Notes: generated by a model not told the origin, from the letters alone. Positions 1-10,479 are shown, numbered from the stretch's first letter. The stretch is 64,000 nucleotides of DNA from an uncultured Hyphomicrobiales bacterium (GCA_903825465.1 CAIKAR010000018.1:23185-87184); one strand, 5' to 3'. Numbers and translations: made by a program.

Positions 1-158
1 ACATTCGCACCGGGCAGAGCTGGTGCGACCCCCAGCGCATCCGCGCGCGGCGATACGACGTGAAGGTCGCGCGCGGGTCGGAACTGGTGGAGGGGCCATA
101 CGTCGCCGAGAGTTTCAAGGTGGCGGTCGAGAACGACTATCTGGTCATCGAGATTTAG
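1..158 (+). CDS. C-terminal end of a Rieske-type [2Fe-2S] protein (partial)
   Basis: An open frame enters from the left edge (first full codon at position 3) and stops at TAG 156-158, giving about 51 residues. The start of the visible part, IRTGQSWCDP, followed by RRYDV and a beta-rich tail ending in DYLVIEI, resembles the end of small Rieske ferredoxin-like domains of the nitrite-reductase small-subunit type. The iron-sulfur ligands themselves would lie outside the window, so the family call is an inference from the tail only. It overlaps the convergent dioxygenase gene by 14 bp. Confidence 0.5.
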   Translation, partial: IRTGQSWCDPQRIRARRYDVKVARGSELVEGPYVAESFKVAVENDYLVIEI

Positions 159-1074
159 CGGGCGCCGAGGCGCCGCCCTGGTCTGGCCACGCCGCCGCCA
201 CCGGTTCTCCCGATATCGTCACGCGCCGCATTGATCGGCGCTCCGTCGCGGGAAAATCCGTCCGCGCGTGGATGCTGCACAGATTGTCCCACATCAAGAG
301 ATCGCCGACCCGCCATTTGTGTGTGTACTTGATCTCCGGCGCCTCGGTGTAGTCGTAGATCTCCTCAAGAATCCGGCTTGCCTCCGCGTCGTCCACGCCT
401 TCGATGCGGTGGCTCATGAGACGGTTGACGTAAAGAGCGGGGCGACCAGTTTCCGGATGGCGCAACACCATCGGCTGCCACGCGTGTTTCACGTCCTCGA
501 CCGGAATGGCGCCGAGATCGAGACGACGGTCTTGAACCTCGTCGAAGGCTTGCAACACCCGCTTGGCGCGGATGGTTTCCTTCAGCGGCCGCGGCAGGTT
601 TTCCCAGGCCGCGTACATGTTGCAGAACATCGTGTCGCCGCCCGTCTTCGGCACCTCCATCGAATAGAGGAACGAGGCGCGGTTGGGTGCGGCGGCGTAG
701 CACATGTCGTGGTGGAACCAGAGCTCGCCGTCGGGCAGGACGCCAATGGGCTTGCCGTCGACGCGGATGTTCGACACCAGCATCTCCTCGGAACTGTAAT
801 CCGGCCCCTCGTGGGCGCGCGGGCGTTTGGTCGGCAGCGCCCCGGCGCGCGCGCCAATGGTTCCGAAAGCCCCGCAAAAGGCGCGTTGCTGGTCCTTGTC
901 GAGTCTTTGGTCGCGGAACAGCATCAACCCCTCGCCCTCGAACTGCCAGGCGCGCCGGAGCACGGCGATGGTCTCCACGTCGAGTGGGCGCGAGATGTCG
1001 AGGCCGCGGACCTCGACGCCGATGGCGGGCGACAATCTGTGGGTTGTGAAAGATGTGCTGGCGGCGACCGACAT
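145..1074 (-). CDS. TauD/TfdA-family Fe(II)/2-oxoglutarate dioxygenase
   Basis: The 309-residue protein belongs to the taurine/2,4-D dioxygenase family: cytosolic enzymes that hydroxylate a substrate while decarboxylating 2-oxoglutarate. The iron facial triad is visible as HHD in LWFHHDMCYA (near residue 120) and the distal His in CSIHARTDF (near 270). The 2-oxoglutarate-binding arginine is expected in the following RRSMRRVTISG. The N-terminal GVEVRGLDISRPL is the usual opening strand of the family. An ATG start at 1074 with GGGAG upstream fits. Its substrate cannot be told. A second, divergent member lies at 14042-14917. Confidence 0.88.
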   Translation of the reverse strand: MSVAASTSFTTHRLSPAIGVEVRGLDISRPLDVETIAVLRRAWQFEGEGLMLFRDQRLDKDQQRAFCGAFGTIGARAGALPTKRPRAHEGPDYSSEEMLVSNIRVDGKPIGVLPDGELWFHHDMCYAAAPNRASFLYSMEVPKTGGDTMFCNMYAAWENLPRPLKETIRAKRVLQAFDEVQDRRLDLGAIPVEDVKHAWQPMVLRHPETGRPALYVNRLMSHRIEGVDDAEASRILEEIYDYTEAPEIKYTHKWRVGDLLMWDNLCSIHARTDFPATERRSMRRVTISGEPVAAAWPDQGGASAPAKSR

Positions 1075-1140
1075 GGGCGCGTTTCTCCCGCGGATTTGGC
1101 TGGAGATTAGGCCGCGCGCGGCGCCAGTGGAAGGGGCGTT

Positions 1141-2772
<1,632 letters not shown>

Positions 2773-2908
2773 CGAGTATTTTGCCTGGGCGGCGGGGCCC
2801 GGAGGGCGATTTCGCCGCATCGACGCGTATTTCGGGGGAAAGCTCGCCGCACGGTTTGCGGCGGAATCGGTTGACGGGCACGCGTCGGCCTCTCGTCATC
2901 CGCGCGTA

Positions 2909-2936
2909 CACATAGTGGCCGATTTTGAATTGTCAA
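2909..2936 (-). promoter_or_regulatory. Sigma-70-type promoter for the helicase gene
   Basis: On the minus strand, TTGACA (2936-2931), a 16-bp spacer and TATGTG (2914-2909) form a near-consensus promoter pointing at the helicase. Transcription would start near 2902 and leave a leader of about 130 nt before the ATG at 2772, long for a simple leader. The stretch 2773-3012 holds no other gene. Confidence 0.55.
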
Positions 2937-3012
2937 CGAAAATCAAAGGCGAAATGCCGCATGTGCCCGCGAAAACCCGAATTCCCGTGGAATCGGGCCG
3001 AAATCGCCGTCC

Positions 3013-3333
3013 CTATTTTCGAACGCCCGTGCAAGGGTCGAGGATGATCGGCTGGGAAAGGTTGTTCGGGATGGAGCCTATCGGCGTGTAATCGACGGTC
3101 ACCTGTTGATTCGTTTCGTTGCCGCCGCCGGGACGGGGCAACGACGCCACTGCGCGGCTGTACCTGTCCGCGACCTGGCTGCTCACCGTGGTCATCACGC
3201 CGCCATCGCGCGACGCTTTGTCTAGAAAGCTCGCGCCGCCAATCGAGGCCAGGGCGACCGCGAAGGCCATCAGGCTGATCGACTTGACGACGTCGCCGCG
3301 CTCGTCCGTCCAGAACTTCCGAAGCTGCCCCAT
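3013..3333 (-). CDS. Small membrane-anchored protein of unknown function
   Basis: The protein has 106 residues from the ATG at 3333, which has AAAGGCGG upstream; a second ATG nine codons earlier has no comparable site. A basic N-terminus containing WTDERGDVVKS is followed by one hydrophobic segment (SLMAFAVALASIGGASF, about residues 20-36). A polar, probably periplasmic tail of about 70 residues follows, ending with one Cys (LDPCTGVRK). The DERG motif before a membrane helix recalls Flp/TadE-like pseudopilin starts, but no family could be assigned. It lies between the helicase and a TctC gene, all on the same strand. Confidence 0.55.
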   Translation of the reverse strand: MGQLRKFWTDERGDVVKSISLMAFAVALASIGGASFLDKASRDGGVMTTVSSQVADRYSRAVASLPRPGGGNETNQQVTVDYTPIGSIPNNLSQPIILDPCTGVRK

Positions 3334-3409
3334 GTGCGCACCGCCTTTCGCGCGCATCATGGTGGAACAGGGTAAACACGGGGTTACGCCCGGTCGGGGA
3401 TGCTCGCCG

Positions 3410-4456
3410 TCACTCGGTTTTTCCGCCCGGCGGTTCGATGGCGTCCCTCGCCTTGGCGATCAAATCCGGCGGCGCGTCGATCGTTTCGCGCGCGACCTGC
3501 GCGATATAGTCGCCATTCGACGGGTTCATATCGAGTTCGAGCTTGGTCGTTTCGGCGATGAATTCAGGGTCTTTCACGGTCATGTCGAAGGCGCGGCGTA
3601 GGGCCGCGTAGCGCGCGTCGGGAATGTCCGGCGGCGCCAGAAACGGCTTGCCCATGGCGACCGACGACGAAATCAGCTTCAGTACCGCTTGTTGCTCGGG
3701 TGTTTTACCGAGTTCGTACATCAGCGGCACATCGGGCAGGTCCGCCTCGCGCACGCCGCCAACCTGAACAAGGACATTGACGAGCTTGTCGCGGAGCCAT
3801 TCCGGCCGTTCGGCCAGAAAACTTCGGTAGCTCGCGCCGCCGCGCGCGACGACTTCTCCGCGCGTCATGGCCAGATCGATTTCGGCGCTCGAATTGTAGC
3901 CGAGCACGACCTTCCATTTCGTGCCGACGATCTTGTTCATCGCGGTGGGGTAAAGGAACGTGCCAGACCCGGTGCCCGTCGCGCCGGTCGTGACTTCGCC
4001 CGCGAACACGTCGTCCATGGTCTTGACGCCGGACTTCGCCCAGGCGACGGACAACAGGTTGCTGATGCCCAGCGACCCAATCCATTTTATTTTACGCGCG
4101 TCGAAGCGCACTCCTTTGCCGTCGAGCGCCTGCACCATCGGGATGGCGTTGTTGACGATGGCGATCCAGGTGCCGTCCTTCGGCGCCTGATTGTACATGT
4201 AGTTTGTCGCCAGCACGTGGCCGGCGCCAGGCATGTTCTTGACCACGAACGACGGCGCGCCCGGCAAGTATTTTGGCAGGTAGCGGCCGATGGTGCGGGC
4301 GGCGAGGTCGTAGGCGCCGCCGGGGCCGGTGGATGTCACAATGGTGACGGTCTTGCCCTTGTAGAAATCCTCGATGGGATCGGCGCGGACGCTTGCGCAA
4401 TCGAATGACGCGAGTGAAAGCGCCAGCGCGCCGAAAATCAACCGTGTTGAATTCAT
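3410..4456 (-). CDS. TctC/Bug-family periplasmic solute-binding protein
   Basis: This 348-residue protein is a tripartite tricarboxylate transporter receptor (Bug fold). The signal peptide runs to about residue 25 (cleavage near SVRA-DP). It is followed by DFYKGKTVTIVTSTGPGGAY, the family's ligand-carboxylate loop, and VVKNMPGAG. Such proteins bind carboxylates or aromatic acids in the periplasm for TctAB permeases, none of which lie in this window. Its ATG overlaps the stop of the upstream cupin gene (ATGA), so the two are co-translated. This links the unknown ligand to the substrate of the cupin dioxygenase. Confidence 0.9.
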   Translation of the reverse strand: MNSTRLIFGALALSLASFDCASVRADPIEDFYKGKTVTIVTSTGPGGAYDLAARTIGRYLPKYLPGAPSFVVKNMPGAGHVLATNYMYNQAPKDGTWIAIVNNAIPMVQALDGKGVRFDARKIKWIGSLGISNLLSVAWAKSGVKTMDDVFAGEVTTGATGTGSGTFLYPTAMNKIVGTKWKVVLGYNSSAEIDLAMTRGEVVARGGASYRSFLAERPEWLRDKLVNVLVQVGGVREADLPDVPLMYELGKTPEQQAVLKLISSSVAMGKPFLAPPDIPDARYAALRRAFDMTVKDPEFIAETTKLELDMNPSNGDYIAQVARETIDAPPDLIAKARDAIEPPGGKTE

Positions 4457-5484
4457 GTGCCCGCGTATTCCTCTGTCAACAATCCAAGGCGGCGGTAGAC
4501 CTCGCGGTCGCTGGTGATCATCAGCCGCGCCTTGCCGTTTTTAGCCTTGTGCGAAATCCAGTTGCCGTGAGGCAGCGAGAACGTGTCCTTCGAGCCCCAA
4601 TCCACATCTGTTTCGCCGACCCGGCTGACGCCCTCGCCCTCGACGACGCTGACGAGCGCGTGCGCCGACGTTCGGAAGGGGAGGGTTTCGACGCCTGGTT
4701 CGAGTTCAACGAGATGACAATCAAGGAACGACATGCAGGGCCCGCCGTCCATTGGATTGGCGTAGCGCACGCGGCGCGCGCCATCGACATCGAGGGGCGA
4801 GGCGGCGACGGCGGCCTTCGCCTGCGCCCACGGATATCGGAACAGCGGCGAAAACGCGCGGGGCGCGTCCCCCGTCATCGGGTTCATGCCCATCGACACG
4901 AAGGCCGAGTCGGGCGTGTGTTTCGGCATATTGTTGGTGGGGCCGGGCTGAAAGGCGGCGGTGCCGAGATACCGATGCAGGCCGGCGTCGAGCACGTCGA
5001 GCCACATGATCGGCTTTGCGCCGCGGTGGGCGTGCTCGTGCCACGTCCAGCCCGGGGTTGTGACGAGGTCGCCCTCGGACATCTCGCATTCCTTGCCGTC
5101 GACGATGGTGACGGCGCCCTCGCCCTCGATGACGAAGCGCAGCGCGTTCATGGAGTGGCGGTGCGCGCGGGCGGCTTCGCCGGGTTTAAGCACCTGGATG
5201 TTGCCGGCGATGTTGGTCGTGGAGCCTACGAAAGGCTTTGGCAGCTGCGAATGTGGCGACATCAGTTGCAGCACGCGGCGCTCCACCGCCTTGGTGTCGC
5301 GCAGGGCCAGCGCTTCCTCGGCGAAGGCGCGCAATATGGGCCATTTCCAGCAATAGGGTTTTTCGGGGCCGCTCGGGGCGGCGTGCGCCGCCTCGTTTTC
5401 CCAAAGGGGAAAAACGTTTCCGGCGGCCCAGCCAGCCTTGATTTTCGCCTCGGCGGGATCGTTTGAAACGGCGTGCTCGGCCAT
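4453..5484 (-). CDS. Gentisate 1,2-dioxygenase-like bicupin
   Basis: The protein has 343 residues and two cupin domains. The N-terminal cupin carries the metal motif in ARAHRHSMNALRFVIEGEG (near residues 105-125) and a later His pair in WTWHEHAHR (near 150). The C-terminal cupin (SAHALVSVVEGEG, then LPHGNWISHK) is degenerate. Length and layout match gentisate or 1-hydroxy-2-naphthoate dioxygenases, cytosolic Fe(II) enzymes that open the ring of hydroxybenzoates. No maleylpyruvate isomerase or fumarylpyruvate hydrolase is seen nearby, so the exact substrate is open. The start has GGAGG upstream. It overlaps the downstream TctC gene by 4 bp. Confidence 0.8.
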   Translation of the reverse strand: MAEHAVSNDPAEAKIKAGWAAGNVFPLWENEAAHAAPSGPEKPYCWKWPILRAFAEEALALRDTKAVERRVLQLMSPHSQLPKPFVGSTTNIAGNIQVLKPGEAARAHRHSMNALRFVIEGEGAVTIVDGKECEMSEGDLVTTPGWTWHEHAHRGAKPIMWLDVLDAGLHRYLGTAAFQPGPTNNMPKHTPDSAFVSMGMNPMTGDAPRAFSPLFRYPWAQAKAAVAASPLDVDGARRVRYANPMDGGPCMSFLDCHLVELEPGVETLPFRTSAHALVSVVEGEGVSRVGETDVDWGSKDTFSLPHGNWISHKAKNGKARLMITSDREVYRRLGLLTEEYAGT

Positions 5485-5556
5485 GGGATTTCCTCCGAAG
5501 TTCGTTGAAGCGTTGGGCGCGAGGCTATCAGAATTTCGAGCGCGCCGGCAAACCGC

Positions 5557-6594
5557 CTACTTCGCCGGCGCCTCGAGAATGGCGCGGGCGCGCGCGGCGA
5601 TATCGGACGGCGTGTTGGCGACGGAATCCGCGATCTTTTGCGAGTCCTGGCCCGACAATGGCGAGATATCCATGTTTTGCTTCGCCGCTTCCGCCAGCAA
5701 CTCTGGGTCCTTCATCGTGTCGTCGAAGGCGCGGCGCAACGCCTCAACGCGATCGGCGGGCACATCGGGCGGCGCGACGAGCGAGCGCGACACCTCAGTC
5801 TCCGCCGAGATGAAGGCGAGCAGCTTCCTGTCGGCTTCGTTGCTGGCGAGCTCCATCATCAGCGGCACATCGGGCAGATCGGGCGCGCGCTTCAAGCCGA
5901 TTTGCACGAGGATGTTCAGCTTGTGGTCGCGCACCCATTCCGGCTTCGTCGATTTCCACGCCGCCCATGAATTCGAGCCGCGGCCGTCGACCTCGCCGCG
6001 CTCCATGGCGAGGCTGACTTCGTTGCCGCCGGGATAGCCGGTGACGATCCTGAATTTAGCGCCGGCGAGCTGGTTCAGCAGCGCCGGATAAAGCGCGCCC
6101 GCCGTGCCCATGGGCGCGCCGACAACGAGTTCATGGGATTGGACGTCCGCGAAGGTTTTAACTGGCGACGTGTACCACGAATTGACGACGTTGGGCGTGG
6201 ATGTCGTGTTGCCGATCCAGCGGAACTGCCGGGTGTCGAACTCGATGCCGGGCAGTCCCATCGCCTGCGATGCCATCATGTTCGCCATGATCATGTGCAG
6301 CGTGGTTCCATCGCGCGGCGCTAGATGGGCGATCCAGTTCGCCGCCTGCACCCCGCCGCCGCCGGGCATGTTGCGGGCCACGATCGCGGGTTCGCCGGGA
6401 CTGTGTTTGCCCATGTAGCGGGCCAGAAGCCGCGCGCGGAAATCGTAGTCGTTGCCGGACGAAGTGCCTATGATGAGGTTGATGGTCTTGCCGCGGTAGA
6501 AGTCGGCGACCGATTGCGCGCGGGCGGCGGCGGAGCCAAGGGCGAAGGTCGCGCAGGCCAGAACCCCCAAGATGCCGGAACAAATGCGCGCCAT
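5557..6594 (-). CDS. TctC/Bug-family periplasmic solute-binding protein
   Basis: This 345-residue protein has a signal peptide (cleavage near SAAARA-QS), then DFYRGKTINLIIGTSSGNDY and IVARNMPGGGGV, the typical Bug ligand-loop pattern. The conserved mid-protein block EVSLAMERGEVDGRG is also present. It lies 72 bp upstream of the cupin dioxygenase on the same strand and is probably part of the same transcript, giving two different binding proteins around one ring-cleavage-type enzyme. The ligand is unknown. No TctA or TctB gene is visible. Confidence 0.9.
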   Translation of the reverse strand: MARICSGILGVLACATFALGSAAARAQSVADFYRGKTINLIIGTSSGNDYDFRARLLARYMGKHSPGEPAIVARNMPGGGGVQAANWIAHLAPRDGTTLHMIMANMMASQAMGLPGIEFDTRQFRWIGNTTSTPNVVNSWYTSPVKTFADVQSHELVVGAPMGTAGALYPALLNQLAGAKFRIVTGYPGGNEVSLAMERGEVDGRGSNSWAAWKSTKPEWVRDHKLNILVQIGLKRAPDLPDVPLMMELASNEADRKLLAFISAETEVSRSLVAPPDVPADRVEALRRAFDDTMKDPELLAEAAKQNMDISPLSGQDSQKIADSVANTPSDIAARARAILEAPAK

Positions 6595-6761
6595 GGCCGG
6601 AAGTCTCCGATTATGTGTGCTCGCGTCTTACAGCGGGTGGAGGGCGAATTCCAGCTTGGCTTGATCACGGCGGCGACATGGCGGAGACTGCGCCGCTGAA
6701 AACGAGGGACGGCAGCGGCTCGGCTGTGGCGCCTGTGGCGATACGTAGGAGGGGAGCCGCG

Positions 6762-7157
6762 ATGGCCGACGAGGAAGCCCTTTTGGCGGCGAACGCGGCT
6801 TATTACGCCGCGTTTCAGCGCGCCGACCCTACCGCCATGGCGGATGTGTGGGCGCAGGACGCGGTCACCTGCATCCATCCCGGCTGGATGATTCTCGAAG
6901 GTCGCGACGAAGTGCTGAAATCCTATCGGCTCATCCTGCTCAACCCCAATCAGGATCCGGTCACGGCGCGTCGGCCCGTTGTTTATGTCGATGGCGACAC
7001 CGCTCGTGTGTTGTGCGTCGAGAGCGTCGGCGGCGGCATGCTGGCGGCGACCAACCTGTTTCGCCGAGAGGGGACGGAGTGGAAAATGATCCACCACCAC
7101 GCCAGCCCTATTGTTCAGCGCATGACCGAAGCGCCGCCGCGAAGCCGCCTGAATTGA
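6762..7157 (+). CDS. SnoaL/NTF2-like protein
   Basis: The protein has 131 residues from the ATG at 6762, which follows a strong TAGGAGGGG. The helix LAANAAYYAAFQRADPTAMA, then VWAQDAVTCIHPGW, GRDEVLKSY and a C-terminal WKMIHHHASP, are the hallmarks of the cone-shaped NTF2/SnoaL fold, here of the SnoaL_3 type. These proteins are small isomerases, hydrolases or ligand-binding subunits; no particular role can be assigned. It is transcribed divergently from the TctC gene at 6594, across a 167-bp gap. Confidence 0.75.
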   Translation: MADEEALLAANAAYYAAFQRADPTAMADVWAQDAVTCIHPGWMILEGRDEVLKSYRLILLNPNQDPVTARRPVVYVDGDTARVLCVESVGGGMLAATNLFRREGTEWKMIHHHASPIVQRMTEAPPRSRLN

Positions 7158-7345
7158 GCGGCGCGGAAGATTGCCGCCGCAACCCACGCCAACCCGGACC
7201 GGCCTCGGTTATCAAGGTAAAATAGCGGGCCTCGTTGCCGCCGGCGTGGGCCACATTCGGCATTTCGAATCCTTGGAGAACCGCATTGCCTGATGCGCGC
7301 GCAGCGGTTAGCTTCGCGCCCAGATCAACAGCGGGAGCGAACGCC

Positions 7346-8335
7346 GTGAATTTTTCAGCCCGCCTTATCGGAGCTTTTGCGATGGCCGTGTCTCTTGCTG
7401 GAAGCGCCGCGCGCGCCGCCGAGCTTGTTCCTTTCCGAGTCGGCCAAGCTTCGCCCGCCAACACTTACCTCGCGATATGGATGGCGCGCGACGCGGGCTT
7501 CTACGAAGCCAACGGGTTGCGGCTCGACGTCGTCCAGTTGTCGGGCGGGCGCGACATCGCCGACGCCTTCGCGGCGGGCCGGATCGACGCCATGCATATC
7601 GGCTTGTCATCGGTGATCCGCGCCAACGCCAACGGCGCGGATCTCAGGGCCTTCGGCTCGCTGTCGAATATCATTCGCTTCGCGCTGTTCGGCAAGCCCG
7701 GCGTCAAGACCGCCGCCGATTTGAAGGGCGGGGTCATCGGCATTTCCAGCACCGGTTCGGAAAGCGACGCGACCATAACCATAGCGCTGAAGCAGTTGGG
7801 CATGACCCGCGCCGACGTCACGATCAAGGAGCTCGGCACCAAGCGGCTCGAACCCCTGCTGCAAAGCGCGGTGACCGCGAGCGCGCTCAACGAGCCGGAT
7901 CGGGGCAGCGCCTACGCGGCGGGCTTGACGGCGCTGGTCGACCTCGCGCCGCAACAGATTCTATGGCTGTTCAGCGGCCTTGTCGCGCGGCGCGACGCCC
8001 TGGGCGACAAGCGCGACGCGATGCTGCGGTTTCTCAAGGCGACCATCGAGGGAAACCGCCTCGCGATCTCCGACGAGGCGCGCGCCAAGGCCGTGTTGAA
8101 AAAGGAAATGGGGATCGACGACCCTAAAATCATCGACATTGGCTATCAGGATTTCAAGGCGCAGACACCGCGCAACGCCGAATTGTCGCGCGAGGCGGCG
8201 CAGGCCAACATCGACCTGATCGCCGCGCCGGGCGCGAGCCATGCGCCGGCGGACTACATCGACGAGACGCTGGGCGCGGCGCTCCAAACGATTGGATTCT
8301 ACGATCAGATGAACTTGAAATATCCGGGCAAATGA
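7346..8335 (+). CDS. NitT/TauT-type ABC transporter substrate-binding protein
   Basis: The protein has 329 residues if the GTG at 7346 is used. GGGAG lies 8 bp upstream and a clean signal peptide follows (MNFSARLIGAFAMAVSLAGS, then AARA-AE). An ATG 37 codons earlier would bury the signal peptide. The lines LAIWMARDAGFYEANGL and GRIDAMHIGLSS are typical of SsuA/TauA/ThiY-like binding proteins (NMT1 fold). Members bind sulfonates, nitrate or pyrimidine precursors. No partner permease or ATPase is adjacent, so it is an orphan here. Confidence 0.8.
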   Translation: MNFSARLIGAFAMAVSLAGSAARAAELVPFRVGQASPANTYLAIWMARDAGFYEANGLRLDVVQLSGGRDIADAFAAGRIDAMHIGLSSVIRANANGADLRAFGSLSNIIRFALFGKPGVKTAADLKGGVIGISSTGSESDATITIALKQLGMTRADVTIKELGTKRLEPLLQSAVTASALNEPDRGSAYAAGLTALVDLAPQQILWLFSGLVARRDALGDKRDAMLRFLKATIEGNRLAISDEARAKAVLKKEMGIDDPKIIDIGYQDFKAQTPRNAELSREAAQANIDLIAAPGASHAPADYIDETLGAALQTIGFYDQMNLKYPGK

Positions 8336-8378
8336 TCGTGGCCCTGTCCTAAGGAGCCACGGCCTTTCCCTAGGGGGT

Positions 8379-8400
8379 CGCGGGGTTTGGCCGCGTTTTT
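8379..8400 (+). terminator. Rho-independent terminator
   Basis: CGCGG (8379-8383), a 7-nt loop and CCGCG (8391-8395) are followed directly by TTTTT. It ends the transcript of the binding-protein gene that stops at 8335. Confidence 0.6.
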
Positions 8401-8529
8401 CAAAGATCTGGCATTGGCTGTCCGAAGGGCGTTTTTAGGGCGCCTTTTCGAGCGTCGGTTGCGCGCCGCTGTGGCCGAACTTGAATTCAAATGGATTGAA
8501 ACGCCGCTTTCTCGCGCTTTCCAGCCGTG

Positions 8530-8561
8530 GGTTAACTTGGCATTAGCTTTGCTTGTTAACC
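8530..8561. promoter_or_regulatory. GGTTAAC inverted repeat with CtrA-like TTAA-N7-TTAG
   Basis: GGTTAAC (8530-8536) and GTTAACC (8555-8561) form a perfect 7-bp inverted repeat with an 18-bp centre. Within it, TTAA (8532-8535), 7 bp and TTAG (8543-8546) resemble the alphaproteobacterial CtrA box (TTAA-N7-TTAA). It lies about 50-80 bp before the OpgC-type gene, where an operator would be expected. The regulator is an inference. The rest of the 272-bp gap holds only the terminator above. Confidence 0.35.
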
Positions 8562-8607
8562 TTGCGGCGAGTTCCCGTATCACGGGAGCAGGGATCCCCC
8601 AGGGGGC

Positions 8608-9747
8608 GTGGTGGCGCGACAGGCGAACGAAATCGACTTTTGGCGCGGCGCTGCGCTGGTCACTATCTTCGTAGACCACGTGCCGGGCATTTCCTTTGAA
8701 GGCTACACGCTGCACAATTTCGCGATTTCCGACGCCGCGGAGATTTTTGTTTTCCTCGCCGGTTGCTCGTTCCGCTTCATGATGGCGGGATTGTTGGCGA
8801 AGGGCGCGGGCCTCGCCGCCATTCTGGCGCGGATCGCGCGGCGAATAGGCACGCTGGCTGTGACGCAAATCGGCATCACCGAAATCGCCTTGGCGAGCAC
8901 GCTGCTGGCCGCGGTGTGGCTCGATGACGCGGCGGTGCGCGATATCAACAACGCGGCCGCCATGTTCACCGAGCCGCTGAAGGCGCATCTCGGGCTTGCC
9001 GTGATGACCCATCAGCTCCAGTATTTCGATATTCTGCCGCTTTATATCGCGCTTTTGGCGATGTCGCCGGTCATCGTCCTGTGCGAATTGCGGGCGCCGA
9101 GGGCGTTGTTGCCATTGTCGCTCGTAGCTTACGGGGTCACGCAGGCCTCTGGCGCGAACCTGCCGACCTGGCCGGTCGAGGGCACGTGGTATTTCAATCC
9201 CTTCGCCTGGCAGTTGATGTTCGTCCTTGGCTACACGCTTGGCCGGCCAAGCCGTGGAGGCGGTTTTCTCTCGACTTATCGGCCACTTATCAGGCTTTTG
9301 AGCGTCCCCGTGCTCGCCGCCGCCGTGGCTTGCCGGATGATGGAACTCGACAGCTTTTCCGAAGGGTCTGATTTCAATTGGCTTTTTTCGTTCGACAAGA
9401 CGTTTTTGACCCTTCCGCGCGTCATCTGTTGCCTGGCCATGATCGGGGTTTTCGGCGGTGGATTTCGTCAAATTCGCGCGGTAGCGGAGCCTGTCGCCGA
9501 TTTTCTGTCCTATCTCGGGCGTAACTCGCTTTGCGTGTTTTCCGTGGGGTCGCTGCTGGCGATCTGGGCGCAAATCGTCCGCTTCGAATTCGGCGGCGGC
9601 TGGCTGCTGGATTCCCTCCTGTTCGCGCTCGCGCTTTGTGGCATGTGCGCGGCGGCGGGCCTGCCCGTGTTGAGCGGTCTGGCGCGCGGCGCCCGCGCGA
9701 GGGGAGCGTCGTTGATTCCCGCGCCGACGGCCGCCTTCAGATCGTAG
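8608..9747 (+). CDS. OpgC-family membrane protein (acyltransferase-3-like)
   Basis: The protein has 379 residues, probably starting at GTG 8608; a second GTG follows at once, and AGGGGG lies just upstream. It opens with NEIDFWRGAALVTIFVDHV, the signature of OpgC proteins, whose family members transfer succinyl groups to osmoregulated periplasmic glucans. About ten hydrophobic segments follow, as expected for the inner-membrane acyltransferase fold. No glucan synthesis genes (opgG/opgH, ndvB) are nearby, so the acceptor is open. The gene is monocistronic and converges on rpsD. Confidence 0.8.
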   Translation: MVARQANEIDFWRGAALVTIFVDHVPGISFEGYTLHNFAISDAAEIFVFLAGCSFRFMMAGLLAKGAGLAAILARIARRIGTLAVTQIGITEIALASTLLAAVWLDDAAVRDINNAAAMFTEPLKAHLGLAVMTHQLQYFDILPLYIALLAMSPVIVLCELRAPRALLPLSLVAYGVTQASGANLPTWPVEGTWYFNPFAWQLMFVLGYTLGRPSRGGGFLSTYRPLIRLLSVPVLAAAVACRMMELDSFSEGSDFNWLFSFDKTFLTLPRVICCLAMIGVFGGGFRQIRAVAEPVADFLSYLGRNSLCVFSVGSLLAIWAQIVRFEFGGGWLLDSLLFALALCGMCAAAGLPVLSGLARGARARGASLIPAPTAAFRS

Positions 9748-9781
9748 ACCGCGACCTGTCGAACCCGCCGGTCAAATGTGG

Positions 9782-9818
9782 AAGAAAAAAGGGCGACCAC
9801 ATTCGCATGTGATCGCCC
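9782..9818 (-). terminator. Rho-independent terminator of rpsD
   Basis: Read on the minus strand, an 11-bp stem (9818-9808 with 9801-9791, one G-T pair) and a 6-nt loop are followed by a T-rich run (9790-9782). It lies 40 bp after the rpsD stop. Confidence 0.8.
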
Positions 9819-9861
9819 GGGATTGGTTGGGTTCGGCGCGCCGCCGCGCCAAAAAATAAAA

Positions 9862-10479
9862 TCAGCGCGAATAGAATTCGATGACCAGATTCGGTTCCAT
9901 CGCGACGGGGTAGGGGACTTCGCTGGGGCCAGGCACGCGCGTCATTTTCGCGGTCAGCTTGTCGTGATCGACTTCGTAGAAGTCGGGCACGTCGCGCTCG
10001 GCGAGCTTCACGGCCTCCAGAACGACGAGCATTTCCTTGGCCTTGCCGCGCACTTCGACCAGGTCGCCGGCCTTCACCTGATAGGAGGCGATGTTGACCT
10101 TGCGTCCGTTGACCGCGACATGGCCGTGGTTGACGAACTGGCGCGCCGCGAACACGGTCGCGACGAACTTGGCGCGATAGACGACCGCGTCGAGACGGCG
10201 CTCCAGCAAGCCGATGAGGTTGTCGCCCGAATCGCCCTTCATACGGATGGCTTCGGCGTAGTATTTGCGGAACTGGCGCTCGGAGATGTTGCCGTAGTAG
10301 CCCTTGAGCTTCTGCTTGGCGCGCAACTGCGTGCCGAAGTCGGACATCTTGCCCTTGCGGCGCTGGCCGTGCTGACCGGGGCCGTATTCGCGGCGGTTCA
10401 CGGGGCTCTTCGGGCGGCCCCAGATGTTCTGGCCCATGCGCCGGTCGAGTTTATACTTGGATTCGGCTCGCTTCGTCAT
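9862..10479 (-). CDS. rpsD: 30S ribosomal protein S4
   Basis: The 205-residue protein is full length for S4. It starts [20 protein letters not shown] and carries the S4 RNA-binding domain: [15 protein letters not shown] then [18 protein letters not shown] (about residues 93-130). The end [11 protein letters not shown] is typical. S4 nucleates assembly of the small subunit on 16S rRNA. As usual in alphaproteobacteria it stands alone, with its own terminator. Confidence 0.98.
   Translation of the reverse strand: MTKRAESKYKLDRRMGQNIWGRPKSPVNRREYGPGQHGQRRKGKMSDFGTQLRAKQKLKGYYGNISERQFRKYYAEAIRMKGDSGDNLIGLLERRLDAVVYRAKFVATVFAARQFVNHGHVAVNGRKVNIASYQVKAGDLVEVRGKAKEMLVVLEAVKLAERDVPDFYEVDHDKLTAKMTRVPGPSEVPYPVAMEPNLVIEFYSR

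Noticed and set aside
8387..8674. A 95-residue + strand frame before the OpgC-type gene
   Set aside because: It starts inside the terminator hairpin and overlaps the start of the real gene. There is no ribosome site and no homology was recognised.
8305..9573. A 422-residue minus-strand frame opposite the OpgC-type gene
   Set aside because: It is polar, Arg- and His-rich with no domain, which fits the antisense of a membrane protein gene.
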